Both the position numbers and the translations under genes were made by a program. A DNA stretch of 64,000 nt from Sarcocystis neurona (Eukaryota; Apicomplexa; Conoidasida; Eucoccidiorida; Sarcocystidae), in the NCBI GenBank assembly GCA_000727475.1, contig KL647312.1, forward strand, positions 310,001 to 374,000, read 5' to 3'. Below the pieces are notes generated by a model. The model was not told the origin of the DNA. It saw only the letters and a list, made by a program, of their open reading frames with translations, and did not search any database. This document shows, piece after piece, positions 46,362 through 59,811 of the stretch (the stretch's first letter is position 1; the number at the start of each line of letters is the position of its first letter).

Positions 46362-49300
46362 TCAGTTCTTAAAGCCCCGCGATCTTCTGCGCCCGCGCGC
46401 CTTCTCGAACTTGCGCCCCTTCGCACGCACATACGGTTTGGTCGTAGAGCCAGGTGTCCCTGAACAGACGCATAGCCACACGAAGGCGGGTACCCGTTAA
46501 TGTAAACTGATAACCATTGCAAAATCCCATGAAGATATTGCAGATCAATATTTATCAAGCAGGGTTCGGCCAGACATTGTCACGCACACCTGCTTGCTGC
46601 AGACATTACCAGTTTGGGACGTGTGCGTGAGTATCTTCCGATTAACGCTACGCATGTGTGTGTCTGTACTACCTATAGTATCTCAATGGACAAGAAAGAC
46701 TTGTAAAAATGTATGCACCACGGTGCCTCGCAAAACTGTATTTTTGTGCACAATGATGGTTCACACCCTCATGCCAGAGCACAGCAAGCGAAGTGATACC
46801 AGTTTTCATACCCTCCCCCGCACACGCAACTGTTCCCACGAACAAAACTTGATTTCTCCCCCGTACGAACGAACTCCCCGCAAAGACACCGCTCGCTGTT
46901 CACTACGATATGTTTCAAACAAGACTGCAACGTGCGCGCAGCAGAACTGAGACAAATGCATCACCGTACCACCGCGCTAGGTCCACTGGACACACAGTTA
47001 ACCTTACAGTACTGAGTATCTCACCACAGATTCAGCAGTCAACACTGTCTTGTGCCGTAACACCTAAACACAACTGCTTACGTACAAATCCAAAATCAAA
47101 GGCCTAACCGCCGTCTACGCTAACTTTCGGTACACTTATACGCGCGCAGTCCCATTCAACGAAGACCGAGGTACCCATGTATGATTTGTCTACAGCAACG
47201 ACTCCCCAATCCCACTCTTGAGGTTTTATATCCTCAGCAGCTTTCCCTTTGAAACTAAATCCTTCTCAACATAAAGCATCTGAACAACATAGGGGAGCTG
47301 TGGATGTAGCATGTTCGGATCTCTGCGGACACCTACCGGGAGCAGATCCGAAGTGCTTGTCTGCCTCGCGGCTGCGCGTAGCTCCTCGCAGCAGTACGCA
47401 CTTCGAGCCTTTCGGAGACCGCAACGCCAGCTGGTCAAAAGTAAGGCACTCCCCTCCTGCTAATTCAAGGCGACGGCGGGCTGTTTCGGTAAACCGCAAG
47501 GCGCAGACGCTCATCTTCGGCACGTGCACCATGCGGATGTCATCTGCAAAAAATTTGCAAGTCACAACCGTTCACGCGTACACGCAGGTGAGACAGCGCG
47601 AATTCAGCTTCACGGATTAGCTGCGTAAACGTGTGAGCTCTTTCAGAATTTGGCATTACGTCCTTGTATAGCCCTGACATACGATGCAGCACATCGCACG
47701 GGATTCGACACATATGACGGACGTGAGACGTGTGACGTTTTGAGCCGCGTGCGTGCACCAAGAACCCGGCCACCGAACAGTGCCGACTAGCTATGCAACT
47801 TTGAACAAGAGGGCACTGTCAATAATGAACCACCACCATCGGAGAGCTACCGAACAGGCAAACGGGGTAACACAATAAGAAGCATTAGGAGAGTCTCTGC
47901 CCGTGTCACACGATATTGGAGAAAAAGTACTACAGCACTCGTAATTTCCTCCGCGATTTTTAGGTGAGCTCTATTACATCTGTACGTGACACAAGCCGAA
48001 ACGCTTTACCAAAAAGTGCTGTCACTGCATCTGAACGCATACTCGAAAGGTTCTGATTTTAGTAATCGTGCAGTGTTTAGTGACCGCGCCTATTCACGCA
48101 TACTCTGCAACTCACAAAGCTTCTTCGACGCAGAGCGTGATAACAACCGAACACAAGCGAACCACGAAGAATCGAAAAGCGTTCATCACGTCTTGATGGT
48201 CATCCCATGGTCGTACGAGATACTACGTTTCTGACGTGCAGCGAGACGGTGCACGAACATCACATTCGAATTCCGCAGTGACAAGAACTACGACGCACGT
48301 CAGCGAGTGTCACCAGCGCAAATCCTTTCGCAGATGCCGTGACGAAGAACACCGCAGAGAGGTTCAGATCGCGGATTTCAGTCAAGAAGAATGATACGAT
48401 GCATCGGGCTTCGACTGTCTTATTGCGCACACCGCGCATACCCTATCATAAATGATTCTCGATAACCACACTCAACTGTGTACGCAAAGATGACCTCACT
48501 GAGGAATAATCCAGAATCCGTGACGGCGTACACATTTCTTCCCCACCTCACGTCAGAGAGCAGCACACTGGACCACTGGGCGCTATTACACTCAAGGCGC
48601 GGAGTCTCCGGTGAAGCCTCAGTACACCGCTGACGAAAACGGCAGAAGGATCTACAGAGTCCACGACCGCATAGTGTAGGCCTACGATGTCACCAGATAA
48701 CTGCGTGTATCTATACAACCTGTGCAACTCTTTTTCGTTGAACCCCCACCACCAATATGAAACAGGCTCGTGCATTCGCGTCTCTCATCTCTGCTTTACC
48801 GTTGTGGTGTACGCACCCGGACCTGCGCTATCCTGCGCTGCCATCCTTCGGAAGCGGGCACCCTTCGCGTGTCTATCGGTAATAAAAAGCTTCGGGCACG
48901 CTAAGTTTATCGCATCACACCCTTTCCCCGCTTTCCTGCGGTACGCTCGCAGACACCCTGGGCAGGTAGCTCTAGCCGTATCCATGCCAACAATCACACC
49001 CGTGCACTGTAGCCTCCTGTCGCGTCCTGTTGTGGCAGCATGTACTCTCTTAATGCCATTGCGCGACACTGTAACATACCTGTAACGGATCCAACCACCA
49101 CTGCCGTACACCCTTCCTTTCCTTTCATCAGGCGACTCAACTTTGACAATGAGATTGGCGCCTTGAGTCGTCGTGGACTCATCAGTCTCTTCAAAACTAC
49201 CTGGTTGAAGCTGCTGTTCGTCCGGCGGGCCAGGAACTGGTACAGCTGCGACGATGGACCACCCAGAAGCAAAACAGCAAACGGTGTGGAATACACGCAG

Positions 49301-51755
49301 AGCACGCCTTCACCCACGTGAACGCACCACCGGAAGACCCACAATCGGTATCAAGATGTACACACACCATGTGCTCTACATCAACGTGCAAGCGTGGACG
49401 TCACCAAGCGTGCCCTACCACTACAGTAGAATACCGCAAAGGCCCTCAAGGACCTAATTTTGCCCAGTCCGCCTGCCACAGATGTATGAAGACACATCCA
49501 CCCTTTGATTTTCAAAATTCAAAAACCATTCATCCGTCATCACTGACACATTCGGTTATTCTCACCAGGACGTGATCATCAAGCAGCCATCCTCTACCGT
49601 TTGTAAACTGGGAACCCTCTGCGCTGTTAAGATATGCGAATACACCTTTCAAAATTTCAGCCAACACCTCTCCAAAACAGCTACCAGTAGAAACCCGTAG
49701 AAACACATGATCTCGCAAAAGGCCCTTGAGACGAGACACTGAAGGTTCACAGAACCTTTTTGGATGAAAGAGACGCGACTTCCCCTCATCTGTAAAATCC
49801 AACGTCTTCACCTTCTGTTGCAGTCACCCTCACCGACTCAAAACATACGACGCATTTTTGCGAAACTGCATGTAGTGATACAGTTCAACAAGGACTCACC
49901 TTCACCAAAAGACGAAGGTAAGGGTTGGGCGACTTCACCTCACGTCGCCCACTCTTCTTTTTACGACCACGATGATCGAGATCAATACCCTGAACGTAAA
50001 ACGCGAAGCACAGACGTCGATCCTAGAATGTTTATATGTGCAGAATCACGGCAAACATGAACCGGCGGCTACAATGCTTCGGCACAAAAAGAGACTGCTT
50101 CGCGAAGACTGGTGAGCGGACATACCAGCAAAATTTATCCTTCATACCGTCCCTACCTTAGATGATGCAATACCATAGGTAATTCATAGGCAACTCTACG
50201 GGATCATTCTTTTAAGTGTTCCGACGATCGCTTGTTCCCTACATAGCAGGTCTCCCTCAATCTGACTCGCTGGCCTCAACCCCGCATACAACATCTCTGA
50301 GTCGTAGCAAATAATTTTACTCGCACCCACACACGAAAGCTTCGTACACGTGTGCGCGACGCCCACTGTTTTGTCCCTCTAACAAATCCCTTGAAACAGA
50401 ACTCATCCCACACAACACAGTACCAGGCCTGCTGGAATTACACCACCGTGCGAGCCAGCGCGGGTGCTGTTGATAGGAGGCGTACGCACAACATTATGAC
50501 ACAGCACCATCTGGGACAAACGCGGTACGCCCCTCACCTGAAGCTGCATCAACAGCCTAAACCCATTCCGCTGAAATCGCCGTCGTGTGTGAACGAGACC
50601 AGACTGCGGCGCGTGAGACACCACCAACATATCCCTGCGACATCATGTGCGTCCGCCCACCGCCAAGTAGGCTCTGGGTGTCTCCTACAACTATTCTACA
50701 GAAGCCTTAGACACAGTGTCCTCTCACATGATGCTGTCCTCTCGTGCTCTGCGTCGCACGCACTACCCCATACAGACGCATATGCGTACAAACACATACA
50801 CTGGCTACGTGCACACAGACTTCACAATGCTAGCTGTCCGTATCACCTGCCAGATCCACAAATGGAGTGAAATCTATAAATGCAGACAGGCAGGCGGTAT
50901 ACAAAAGTACCCCACGGAGGCTTTATAGACTTGTGGGAACTTCCGAGGACAAAGCTTTTTCATCGGGCACCCCGGTTTCCTGTTCGAAGTGGTGGGACGA
51001 GTTGGACCCCCTTCCGTCCGCACATACCTTCATACACAGAAATGTGGCAATGGACCCGTCTGTACCCAACTTGTCACTAAAAGGCTAGTCGTGTCGTACT
51101 TACTCCTAGAGACACTGTCTGCGATGTAAATACTTCAATTCTGCCGCTATGGTACTCTTGATCGAGAACAGCGGATACTTTCAGGTTGTTCCTCGTGCCA
51201 CAACATTCACGTACTCCAATAACGGAGTGCAGCCCTTCGTACGCCGCCTCCTCCCTCCACATACAACATCAACGTTGCATCCATTTCCGCATACCTACTG
51301 TGACATTCCCTCTACGCTGTCCACGTGCAGAGTCATGCCTATCTCCTCCATTGGTCTCTACAACGCCCGCACGGACAGCCGCCTGATGCGCGTGTACCCA
51401 CGAGGATACGCCAGACGTGCTCCTCCTCCCAATCCCTCTTCAAATATCGCATGAGGCAAACAAAGGCCAAAGCAACAAAAACAACTTCAAATAAACGACT
51501 CCCTATTCCTCCCTGAAAGGCGACATAGGGGACAATGCTTATTTCTCCTGCCCTCCATCGGCGGAATACGCTGAAAAATAGATCTCTTCTTGTGGGCAGG
51601 CTCTAAGAAGTCAAGTTGCCTCTCTAACTTCTGCATTTTGCACTGCTGATGCGTTTTTACTTCCGTTCTGCGTAGGCTCTCTAGCTCTCCCACAACGTGG
51701 AACTTCCCGAGCAGTAGCCCAGACTTCTCGCTCACGTTGTGGTAGTTCTTACCAT
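46362..51755 (-). CDS. RPL18: 60S ribosomal protein eL18 (RPL18)
   Basis: eL18 is a structural protein of the large cytosolic ribosomal subunit. Minus-strand exons read 51755-51753 (ATG only), 49989-49900, 49245-49080, 47543-47337 and 46459-46362, giving 187 residues, close to the usual 188. The sequence runs [130 protein letters not shown] and the basic tail [18 protein letters not shown]. All splice phases agree. Stop TGA is at 46364-46362. The start codon is the only inferred part: the exon beginning GIDL needs an ATG immediately before a donor. The best candidate is ACCATG|GTAAGA at 51755-51753, which implies a 1.76-kb first intron; ATG|GTATTG near 50176 is a weaker alternative. Ribosomal protein genes with an intron right after ATG are common in eukaryotes. 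Confidence 0.93.
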
Positions 51756-51945
51756 GGTGTCGACTCCACGAACAAAACTGGTCACCTTCGCCCCTTAACA
51801 ACGGAAAAAGACAACTTTCAACGAGACAAAACAGTTTGCTTTCCCCTCCTTTACCCATGCGCACCCCTAAACCGACAGAGTCGATTTGGGCTGACGCCCT
51901 TCGTTTCTACGGTTGAGAGCATGCGGAGGCTCCCATGCGCCACGA

Positions 51946-52015
51946 AGCAGCAGCAGCAGCAGCAACAGCAACGCAGCAACGGGTGCCGCAGCACCGGGAA
52001 CAGCAACAGCTGCGG
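51946..52015. repeat. CAG/CAA-rich tract
   Basis: Six consecutive CAG-type triplets at about 51946-51964 grade into mixed CAGCAACAG and CAGCACC triplets up to about 52015. A similar but shorter CAG tract is coding in the zinc-finger gene near 36400 (EQQQQH). Here no long open frame uses it, so it appears noncoding. Confidence 0.8.
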
Positions 52016-53090
52016 CAACCCCGACTGCAGTTAAGACTCGCCGTACTTAGATCAGAAGCAGCCGGTGCAGCACGAGGAAATAGCAGCTAACTACACCACC
52101 TTCTCCGTTAGCTACGTTGGCTGCGGGACTATAGAGCGGATACTTCACTAGAAACTCGATCAGCATGACAGCACGGAACTACTACACGAGGAGCACGCTC
52201 CACCAGCGGCACGCAAGCAACTTGCGTTCCCCAAAGTAGTGCCGTGCCGGCTATACTGTAGAGTCACACCATGCCCACTGCAACGTTCGACTGGAAGTAT
52301 GCCTGCCATAAAGTGCAGATGGAGGGTTCTTACGAGGCACAGGCTGTCAGAACTCGGGGGCCGCTGCAGCACTCTTCCCGTGTCCCCAACGGTACAGAAA
52401 GGGCGCAGGACTAGAACACGCTAGGCTTACCACCCGGCGTGTAGCAGAATACCCACCACTACCGCCGGATCTTTTGGTCGCTCGCCCTCTCAGAAAAACT
52501 CTGAGTACTTGTAGACGTCTTTGACCACCACTGCCTCTCTGATTTACAGGTGCGCCATTCCTCACCGTCAACACATGAGGTTGTCTCTACTGTTTGCAGG
52601 CGTTTGATTCTCCAACATGAGAGCTGCTAAACAGTCAGCGCAACCCCACATCTACACGGACCTCGTCAGATGCTCTCAGGAAGCACACCTTTGTGGTTCA
52701 GGCGGCCTTTGTGCGTATAGGAACCTTTCTTCTTCCTATATTTGATGACAGCCGAGGTATACCTCTGAGGTCAGCAGCGAAGTAATTACAGTTGACCCTG
52801 TTCGCCTTTTTCAGCCTGGGTCGCATACTTCTGGTGAGGGTCTCGTAACACAAATGCCCCTTAATCGACGGTGTTCTCACCCCTGGACACACGTGCTAAA
52901 CCCGCCTGAATATTTCACTGGATAATGTATGCACACACGTAGACGCGTTTTGATTCAGCATGCACCCAGTTCTGTGCGTCTATCGGCGGTCATGAATAGG
53001 ACCTTTGAAGAAAGACGAGGAATGTTCACGTTGCTGCCGTGTGTTTAGTTAAAGCGTCAGATGGATCCCGTGTAGACGTGGTTGAGGAGT

Positions 53091-53228
53091 TGCGCTGATT
53101 GATTAGGGTTCCTTGGGGCGCACTGAGATTTTCGAACAGTTCACTGTATTGTATCCGTTGCGCTGATTGATTAGGGGTTCCTTGGGGCGCGCTGATATTT
53201 TCGAACAGTTCACTGTCTTGTATCCGTA
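53091..53228. repeat. Two tandem 69-bp units
   Basis: GCGCTGATTGATTAGG starts at 53091 and again at 53160, and each unit runs to TTGTATCCG with a few substitutions and a compensating single-base gap. On the minus strand both units can be read as SELFEN(I/L)SAPQGT in one frame and as NCSKIS(A/V)RPKEP in another. The period of 69 would be 23 codons. Confidence 0.88.
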
Positions 53229-55515
53229 GAAATTTAAGACTCTTTTCCCCGTAGGCAAAGTCGACTGTGCTCTTCTTTTCTTGTAAGGTTGGGTAGGGAT
53301 GGAAATGGACGAAGGTGAGGTGGAGCATACCTGGAACATTTCACTTGTGATTGAAACGGACGCTTGACTACGTTTCCGACAGCAGCATGCTGTCAGACTA
53401 TGACTATGTCTTCGAAAAACTATAATTTCATTCAGATATCGACTGATGAGTGTAGGCGTTGGTGACTAGTCCACACACAGGAGGGTTTCAAAAGGAAAAT
53501 GAGCTTACGGTTTTCTAGACTACAGCTTGTTTGCTGGAGACCTATATAGCGTTCGTGTTTTCACCTAGATCCTGTACATATGTATCAGTCAACTTAAGAG
53601 CTGAACGCGTGCCTGAACGCTTCGCTCCTTGCTTGTAAAACTGTGCATAATTCCGCTCTGCCGGGTATACTACGACCCTGCGGAAGTCACTGGAGAGTTT
53701 TGGAGTCGGAGGTCGCGGTGCAGGGTGGTCAACTCATACTGTCCTCCTGAGGAATGAATTTCATCAGCAGCTATGGACTATCAGGCTCGTCTTACCCAGC
53801 GATAACGGTCACAATTGTTACCGCATATCCTGAACTGCGCAGGACCCTATGCATAATTATGTAATCAGAGCATCTCTTAGTACCTGCTCCATGTATGCCC
53901 TGACACTTCTACTGCTGTACAGTCGGACGCGGTCTGCGTGTGACACGCGCCGTTCAAATTGCGAAACGGCACCATCTCGGCTAATGCAGTGGACAACTCG
54001 AGGTGTTCCACTTTTGGTTGTTGACCAGTTGATAGTTGCACGCGTGGCTGTTTCAAGTATTTCTACTTCATCCAGCTACCTGTTATCGAACTGGCAAACA
54101 GACCGACCTTACTCGTGGCCACTGTCACTCGCGTTGTTTTAGCCACTATATACTTTTCAGCTGCACAGTCCAGTCTTTGCCATCCAACATGACGGGCGTA
54201 CACGCCATGCCACAGTGCGCATGGAGTCACTGCGTTATGAGCATATGAGCCTGCCGCGAGGTTGCTGCGAACAACCCTGTAGGTTGTTCGTTGGGATCGG
54301 TGCAAAATCATTAAACATGACACTTTACGATGTATCCGACGGTGGCACAACTCATGTCTGGCACGTAGCTTCTGCGGCAACGTTCACCCGATTGAAGCTT
54401 GCCGGAGGAGCTGCTACAGAATCGGATGTAAAGAAGGGAAGAACCTGCTATGATTGATCAGCACGCTCTCCGTACACACACTGTAATTTACGAAGATGCA
54501 CCACTAGGTCCAGCAACCGTATATCTTCTGTAAAGAGGTTGCGACCTCCGGACAGTCTGCTAATCTAGTATTTGGCCATCTTGATGTGACACAGATGAAC
54601 TTAATTGCAAACACTCAATGTAACTTCTGGGAATACCGACAAGAACACACACAGATACGACACAAAAAGAGCCACAGACCCTGAGGCTTACCATTCAAAC
54701 AAACGCAGCTTCTCTAAGCATGCTCGTACGCGTACACTGGCACTCACAATGTATCGTCCTCTACCTGTATATCCACTTACACGTGTGCATGCTGCCGTGT
54801 AGAGTCCTGACGGTAGCGTGACACGTATTTCGTAAAAGACAATCCCATCTTCGATGTTTCCTCCTGTTCTACGCCCGGATCAGTTCACACACGTAAGCCT
54901 TAACTCACTTCGGAGCGCCCACGAGCTGTACCTGCTGCCGAATTCACTCTACGTCGTGTGTCCGGTTGAAGTGAAGCGCACCGAGAGCAATTTGTTCACG
55001 TTTGACACCTCTCTATGAACGTCCGCTACTTTCTGCAGAAGTCTGCAGACAGGAAAGAAGACGTGCAGAAGAAAACCTAGATGTAGGAAGGCTTCGAACC
55101 ACATCCCCCCGCACGCGTAGGTATCTACCCATGTCTATAGCTGTCCGTTCTCCGGTACAGTGCCTTAGGACAACACTCGACTGCTACTCTCTTTTCGAAG
55201 TAAACGCCAGTCAAGAACGTCGTAATTTTATGTGACCTGTACGCGTAGAGGGCAGGACAACACTCCCGCCATACCACAACGAAAGGAACGCAGGATTATC
55301 CTTGTCTGGAAGCATTCCCAATGGCTATCCGGGAGCGCCGCTGACATACAACTATATACATATATATATGCATATATATAGTACACGCCGCTGGAAAGAA
55401 AAGCTTCATTCGGACATTCAAATAACTGAAGCCAAAGTGGAGCGGCATGTAGAACTGAAGAGGCTGCCTTGTTATGCAAACATTGTTTTCAGGTATAAAA
55501 CGGCGTGCGCCCCCC

Positions 55516-55577
55516 CATATATATATATATATATATATAGATAGATAGATATAGATATATAAATATATATATATATG
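55516..55577. repeat. Compound (TA)n-(GATA)n microsatellite
   Basis: About 24 bases of TA repeats are followed by GATA repeats and another TA run, ending near 55577. Shorter TA runs lie just upstream (about 55355-55380). This is simple sequence in noncoding DNA. Confidence 0.92.
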
Positions 55578-57736
55578 CCCTTTGACGGGGAAAGTACGTA
55601 CGTGTCATCAATGACGCAGAAGCGAGCATGGCGCTCTACTCACCTGCTTGTGTGCTACAATGGTAACTACAATTCCCCATCAGCATGTACACGGAAAAAT
55701 ATGTTTATGCACATATATTCGATCGTACGCTCCTGCGCACATATTATACGCGCTGTGCGTGTGGAAGGCTGGAGTTGCTTGCGCCGGCACACGCTCTCTG
55801 CACCTATTACACGTGCGAATTTCAGCTGAAGTCTGCACTACATATGGACGAAAGTCTTGATTTAGATTTTGGAAGAGCAGAAGAAAAAGCTAAATTACCG
55901 GCACATAGCCAGCCCCATTCGCAACCTATGCATCTATTCGTCGGGGGCGGGCTTTTTCACAGAAACGCATGCGGTACCCTGCTGCGCTAGCAGCAGCATG
56001 ATCTTTATACCAGCTACGCAGTAGAATATGCATGCTACCGATGCCATCACATTACCACACCTTCTGCGCTATTTCGTCTTCCTACTTCCTCGCATTCAAC
56101 TTTACCTTCACGCAGATTTCTCCTCTGTGGTGTCCTCTGGTTTCCGTGCTGTGCAATTCTGCAGATGAGCGCCATCTTTCACGAAGATGTGTTTACACGT
56201 ACACGCGCGTAAACTACAGAACCAACCTACGCGAAAAGTCCAGCGCCCGACAAAATGTACACATCTGTGTTTTCACATGGAAACACGTGGTTGCCGTGCG
56301 CACTCGAACAGTGCATATATTCGTATTTGCCACGTAAACAAAAGTGCGAGTCCCCATTGTGGATAAATAGGCTCTGGCATCTTCGTGGCAACATACCTTC
56401 TCCCGTTGTCCCGCCATTGTTGGATGTCAGCTCTTTCTCAGTGTCGCACACTCGATAGATTGAAGGTTTCCTGCAGTAGAATCCATGTAAACCGCCACCC
56501 GTTTCGACGAGCATGCCGTCTCTTGACACAAACGAGATGCTGAATGACCACCGTGCCCCGTAAGTTAAGAGTCCTCTGCAGTAAAACCAAGCACCACCCC
56601 AGTCCTACTTCACCAACGTGCTGTCCTACGGCTTTCTGTAGAGCTTGTTCGGGCGAATCGCGTTGGCAGGTGCCGTCTGTACACCAGTCATGATATTGTA
56701 GTGATGCTTCAAGTACGGAGCATGCCCCGTCCACCTTTGTGCATCTCCTGAACTGTTCCCGACCACGGAGCGCATAGATTATAGCACGACGGATATGCCA
56801 GGCTTAACAAACGCAACACGTTTCAAGTCATCCTCTGCAGCCCCTCAGCAGGTCGGACAGATCGCACACGCGCAAACCTGCACGAAGGTCTCAGTGCATC
56901 AGGGCGGCTCGCGTCAGGTCCAGCACTCGCCTGTCTTCTGCACGAGAATAAGTGTATGTGGTTTGTGGCAAGATATCACCTTAAATGCAGCCTTCCATAC
57001 GGTGACGTGGTGTACAGGATGCATTTGCTATCAAGCATCTTGTAGCGTCGCAGTAACAGTTCGCCATCGCCTTCAACGGGCCTTCGAAAAAGTGCAGTTC
57101 GCAGACACTCGTCAACAGCAATTATTACGACGTACAGGGAGATATAGGGCGTACGCGTGTAAGTCGTCTGATTCCCATTGTGAAACGTCCTCTCAAGCAG
57201 AGCATAGAGATTTGTCTGTGTTGTGCGCTATAGTGCGACTGTTTCCCTCCCGGGAACTGCTGCAATCTTTCTCCAGCATGCAGACTTGCTAACGGGGTTT
57301 GTTCAGTGCGTGGCAGTTCCCTCGTATAACTGCCGATTCCTCCGTTTATCCAAAGGGTCACAGTATTCCCGACGAGTCACTGGCTTGATTTTCCTAGCTC
57401 CCCTCAAGAGTAGGGTGGCCTGCGGACCCCTTTTACCACCGCAGCTCGCTCCTTAGACTTACGCGCCCTCCCCCTTTACCTTGTGGATGAGAAGCGATTC
57501 AAGCGTAGTCCTTCTTTGTGCAAATGGACGCGGTAGCTCATCTGCAGAAGCCGTCTATTGATTTCATCCTTCTACGCACACAGACGCATTCGTACAAGGA
57601 CTTGCGTGCACCTTTATGTAGCTGTATGCGTTTTATAGCCTCGACAGGGCAACACTACCCGTGTAAGAAATCAACCAATTAGAAGCGCTGCAGGTGCCGC
57701 ACCTGCTGCGCGCTTCTGTGTGCGAGGGATTATCCT

Positions 57737-57780
57737 ATACCTTATCTATCTATCTATATATATATGTATTTGTATGTGTA
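57737..57780. repeat. (TCTA)n-(TA)n microsatellite with TGTATG tail
   Basis: TATCTATCTATCTATATATA continues into TATGTATTTGTATGTGTATG. Purine/pyrimidine-alternating TGTATG-type sequence then persists to about 57960. It lies in the noncoding stretch before the membrane-protein gene. Confidence 0.85.
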
Positions 57781-59811
57781 TGTGTACACGTGGACACACG
57801 TTTACGTAAGTATACAGCTACACACATACATGCAGACATACGCGTGTTGATGTGCACCTGTATAGATAGATGCGTATACACACATCCATATTTATCCGTG
57901 TGTATTTCTCCATCCATTTGTGTACACATACATAAATTCTATTGTCTCATCACCCGTATGTAGTGCCAGGGTTGCTACGTATCAACTACGCGTATTCCTG
58001 GACTAGTACACTAGTCTATCTATATTCATACATGTGTCTACGCGTATGTGTATGTGGAGGAGCAGAAACGTGTAAGGTGTAGGTGAATGTTTGACTTGGT
58101 TCTTGGACAACCTTTTCAGCTTTTCTCCGTCTCACACTCCAGCGGTGCTGCTTCGTTGCTGTCGCGCGTTGCACACCGCCAGGCCCTTTTCGCTTGCTGC
58201 AGAGTCACCCGCATGTGACAGGGAAGGAAGGCATTTATCAGGTTCTTGTCTGCGTCCGCTTCGTGCCTTTTGTTGTCAGATGAAAAGGAACGGTTGAGAT
58301 CTTATTCCTGGTGAAGCGGTGTGTCATCCTCGAGGTGTCCGTATTGCACCTGCTTTCTGCAAGCAGGGGAACAGCACACTTTTCACAGCGAACATATACT
58401 AGCAGTAGTCCGCAGTTGCTGGACAGCCATACTGCAGTGGCTGCGGCATACAGTGTACTTGCATGCTAGTGTGTCCACGAATGACCCTTTCGCCTTCTCG
58501 CGCGTCGTGTGTGGATGCACGCGTGTGCACACCAAAGAGTGTAAATGCTAGTGTGTGCATATGTATACGTGCGAAGAGTCTTCTTTGACTTGATCGACTC
58601 TGACATGAGCTCTTTATTTCTTAGTGTTCCGCGTGCGCTATCGTCTCCGTTCTGGTGCGTTTTTTAGGCTGGACATAATAGCGACCTTGTTGTCCGGCTG
58701 TGTCTGTGTACGTGTGGTTCTTCGTTAATGCGTATGTACGAGAGTTATTAAACACGAAGACATGTGAAGTTCAACATGTCTATTCAGTTAAGTGTTGGCC
58801 TCGGATGCGGTTTACGGGTTCCTGTACCGCAGGCTGATACACTGCCACATACGCAGCACGCAGCGAGCACCAAACAGATCGCATCGCTGTTATGGTGGAA
58901 GTAGGGAATTGCTGAGCGTTCTTGTGTAGCAGGGGAGAAGACCGCAGGTGCTGCGAGAAGGTCAATATTATTTAGTCACGTGAGCACACGAAGCGAGACA
59001 TCCTTGAGTGCATGCAAAGGAAGCGCGTATCACTCGTGTGTAGCTGCTGTAATGGAGGGGAGTTCTACAGGGCAATGCAGCTTCTAAGTAACCCCACGCG
59101 GGTGGACACTTTCACTGCGAACTGAAGCTTCCAAGTAATCCCTCGTGCAGGACACAGAACGTATCCGAACACACGTGCGCGCGTATACGTTCCGTCTCTG
59201 TGCGTGGGTAGGGGATGTGGTTGTGAAAAGAAATAGGGAGCTTCGAAACAGAGGCGTGTAGACAAGAGCTGAGACAGACGTGCGCGGGGGAGACAAAAAA
59301 TCCTGTGCCTGTGTGTCATTTAACACTTTGGAGCACCATAATAAGATACCTGTGAAGGCGCGCACCGCTATTATATATATTTTGGTCCGGGCTGGTTTGG
59401 CTGCCATTCTTTATTGCTGTGCGGTGAAAACTACATATTCGTCTCATGCGTATACTGGTAGACACATATATCCATGTGTAACCCCTAGTGCGCCCCGTTC
59501 GGTGAGAGGGACTTCCTGCGTACGCGCCGCGTGTACTATCTTGCTTTGATCTTCTACCCTTGGGCGCTTTTCCTTCACGCGTGAACGCAAGAAGGTGCAT
59601 GCGACGTGCACACGATGCACGGACGTAGAATTAAAGAAGCGTCCAGTTGCGTGCGTGGGTAACTACGTGTAGCCCTCGTCTGTTCTTTTGACACCTCCGT
59701 CCTCCTCATCATGAAGACCGTCTGAACAGTTTCGTCGACTTTTGTCAACGGTTTCTCTTCGTGCTTCACGTGAACGCCCTTGGAGGGGGGTTTTGAAGCA
59801 AAGCGGGCGAC

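Larger units (their letters stand above)
51756..59811. other. 8-kb gene-poor region with repeats
   Basis: No gene could be supported between eL18 and the membrane-protein gene. The longest ATG-initiated frame is 56795-57292 (+), 165 codons, cysteine- and glutamine-rich; a frame of this length is expected by chance in a window this size. Other fragments include 54215-54457 (+), reading GTTHVWHVASAATFTRLKLA, and minus-strand frames at 53026-53339 that overlap a 69-bp duplication. Simple repeats occur at 51946, 55516 and 57737. The eL18 promoter should lie just above 51755. Confidence 0.45.
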
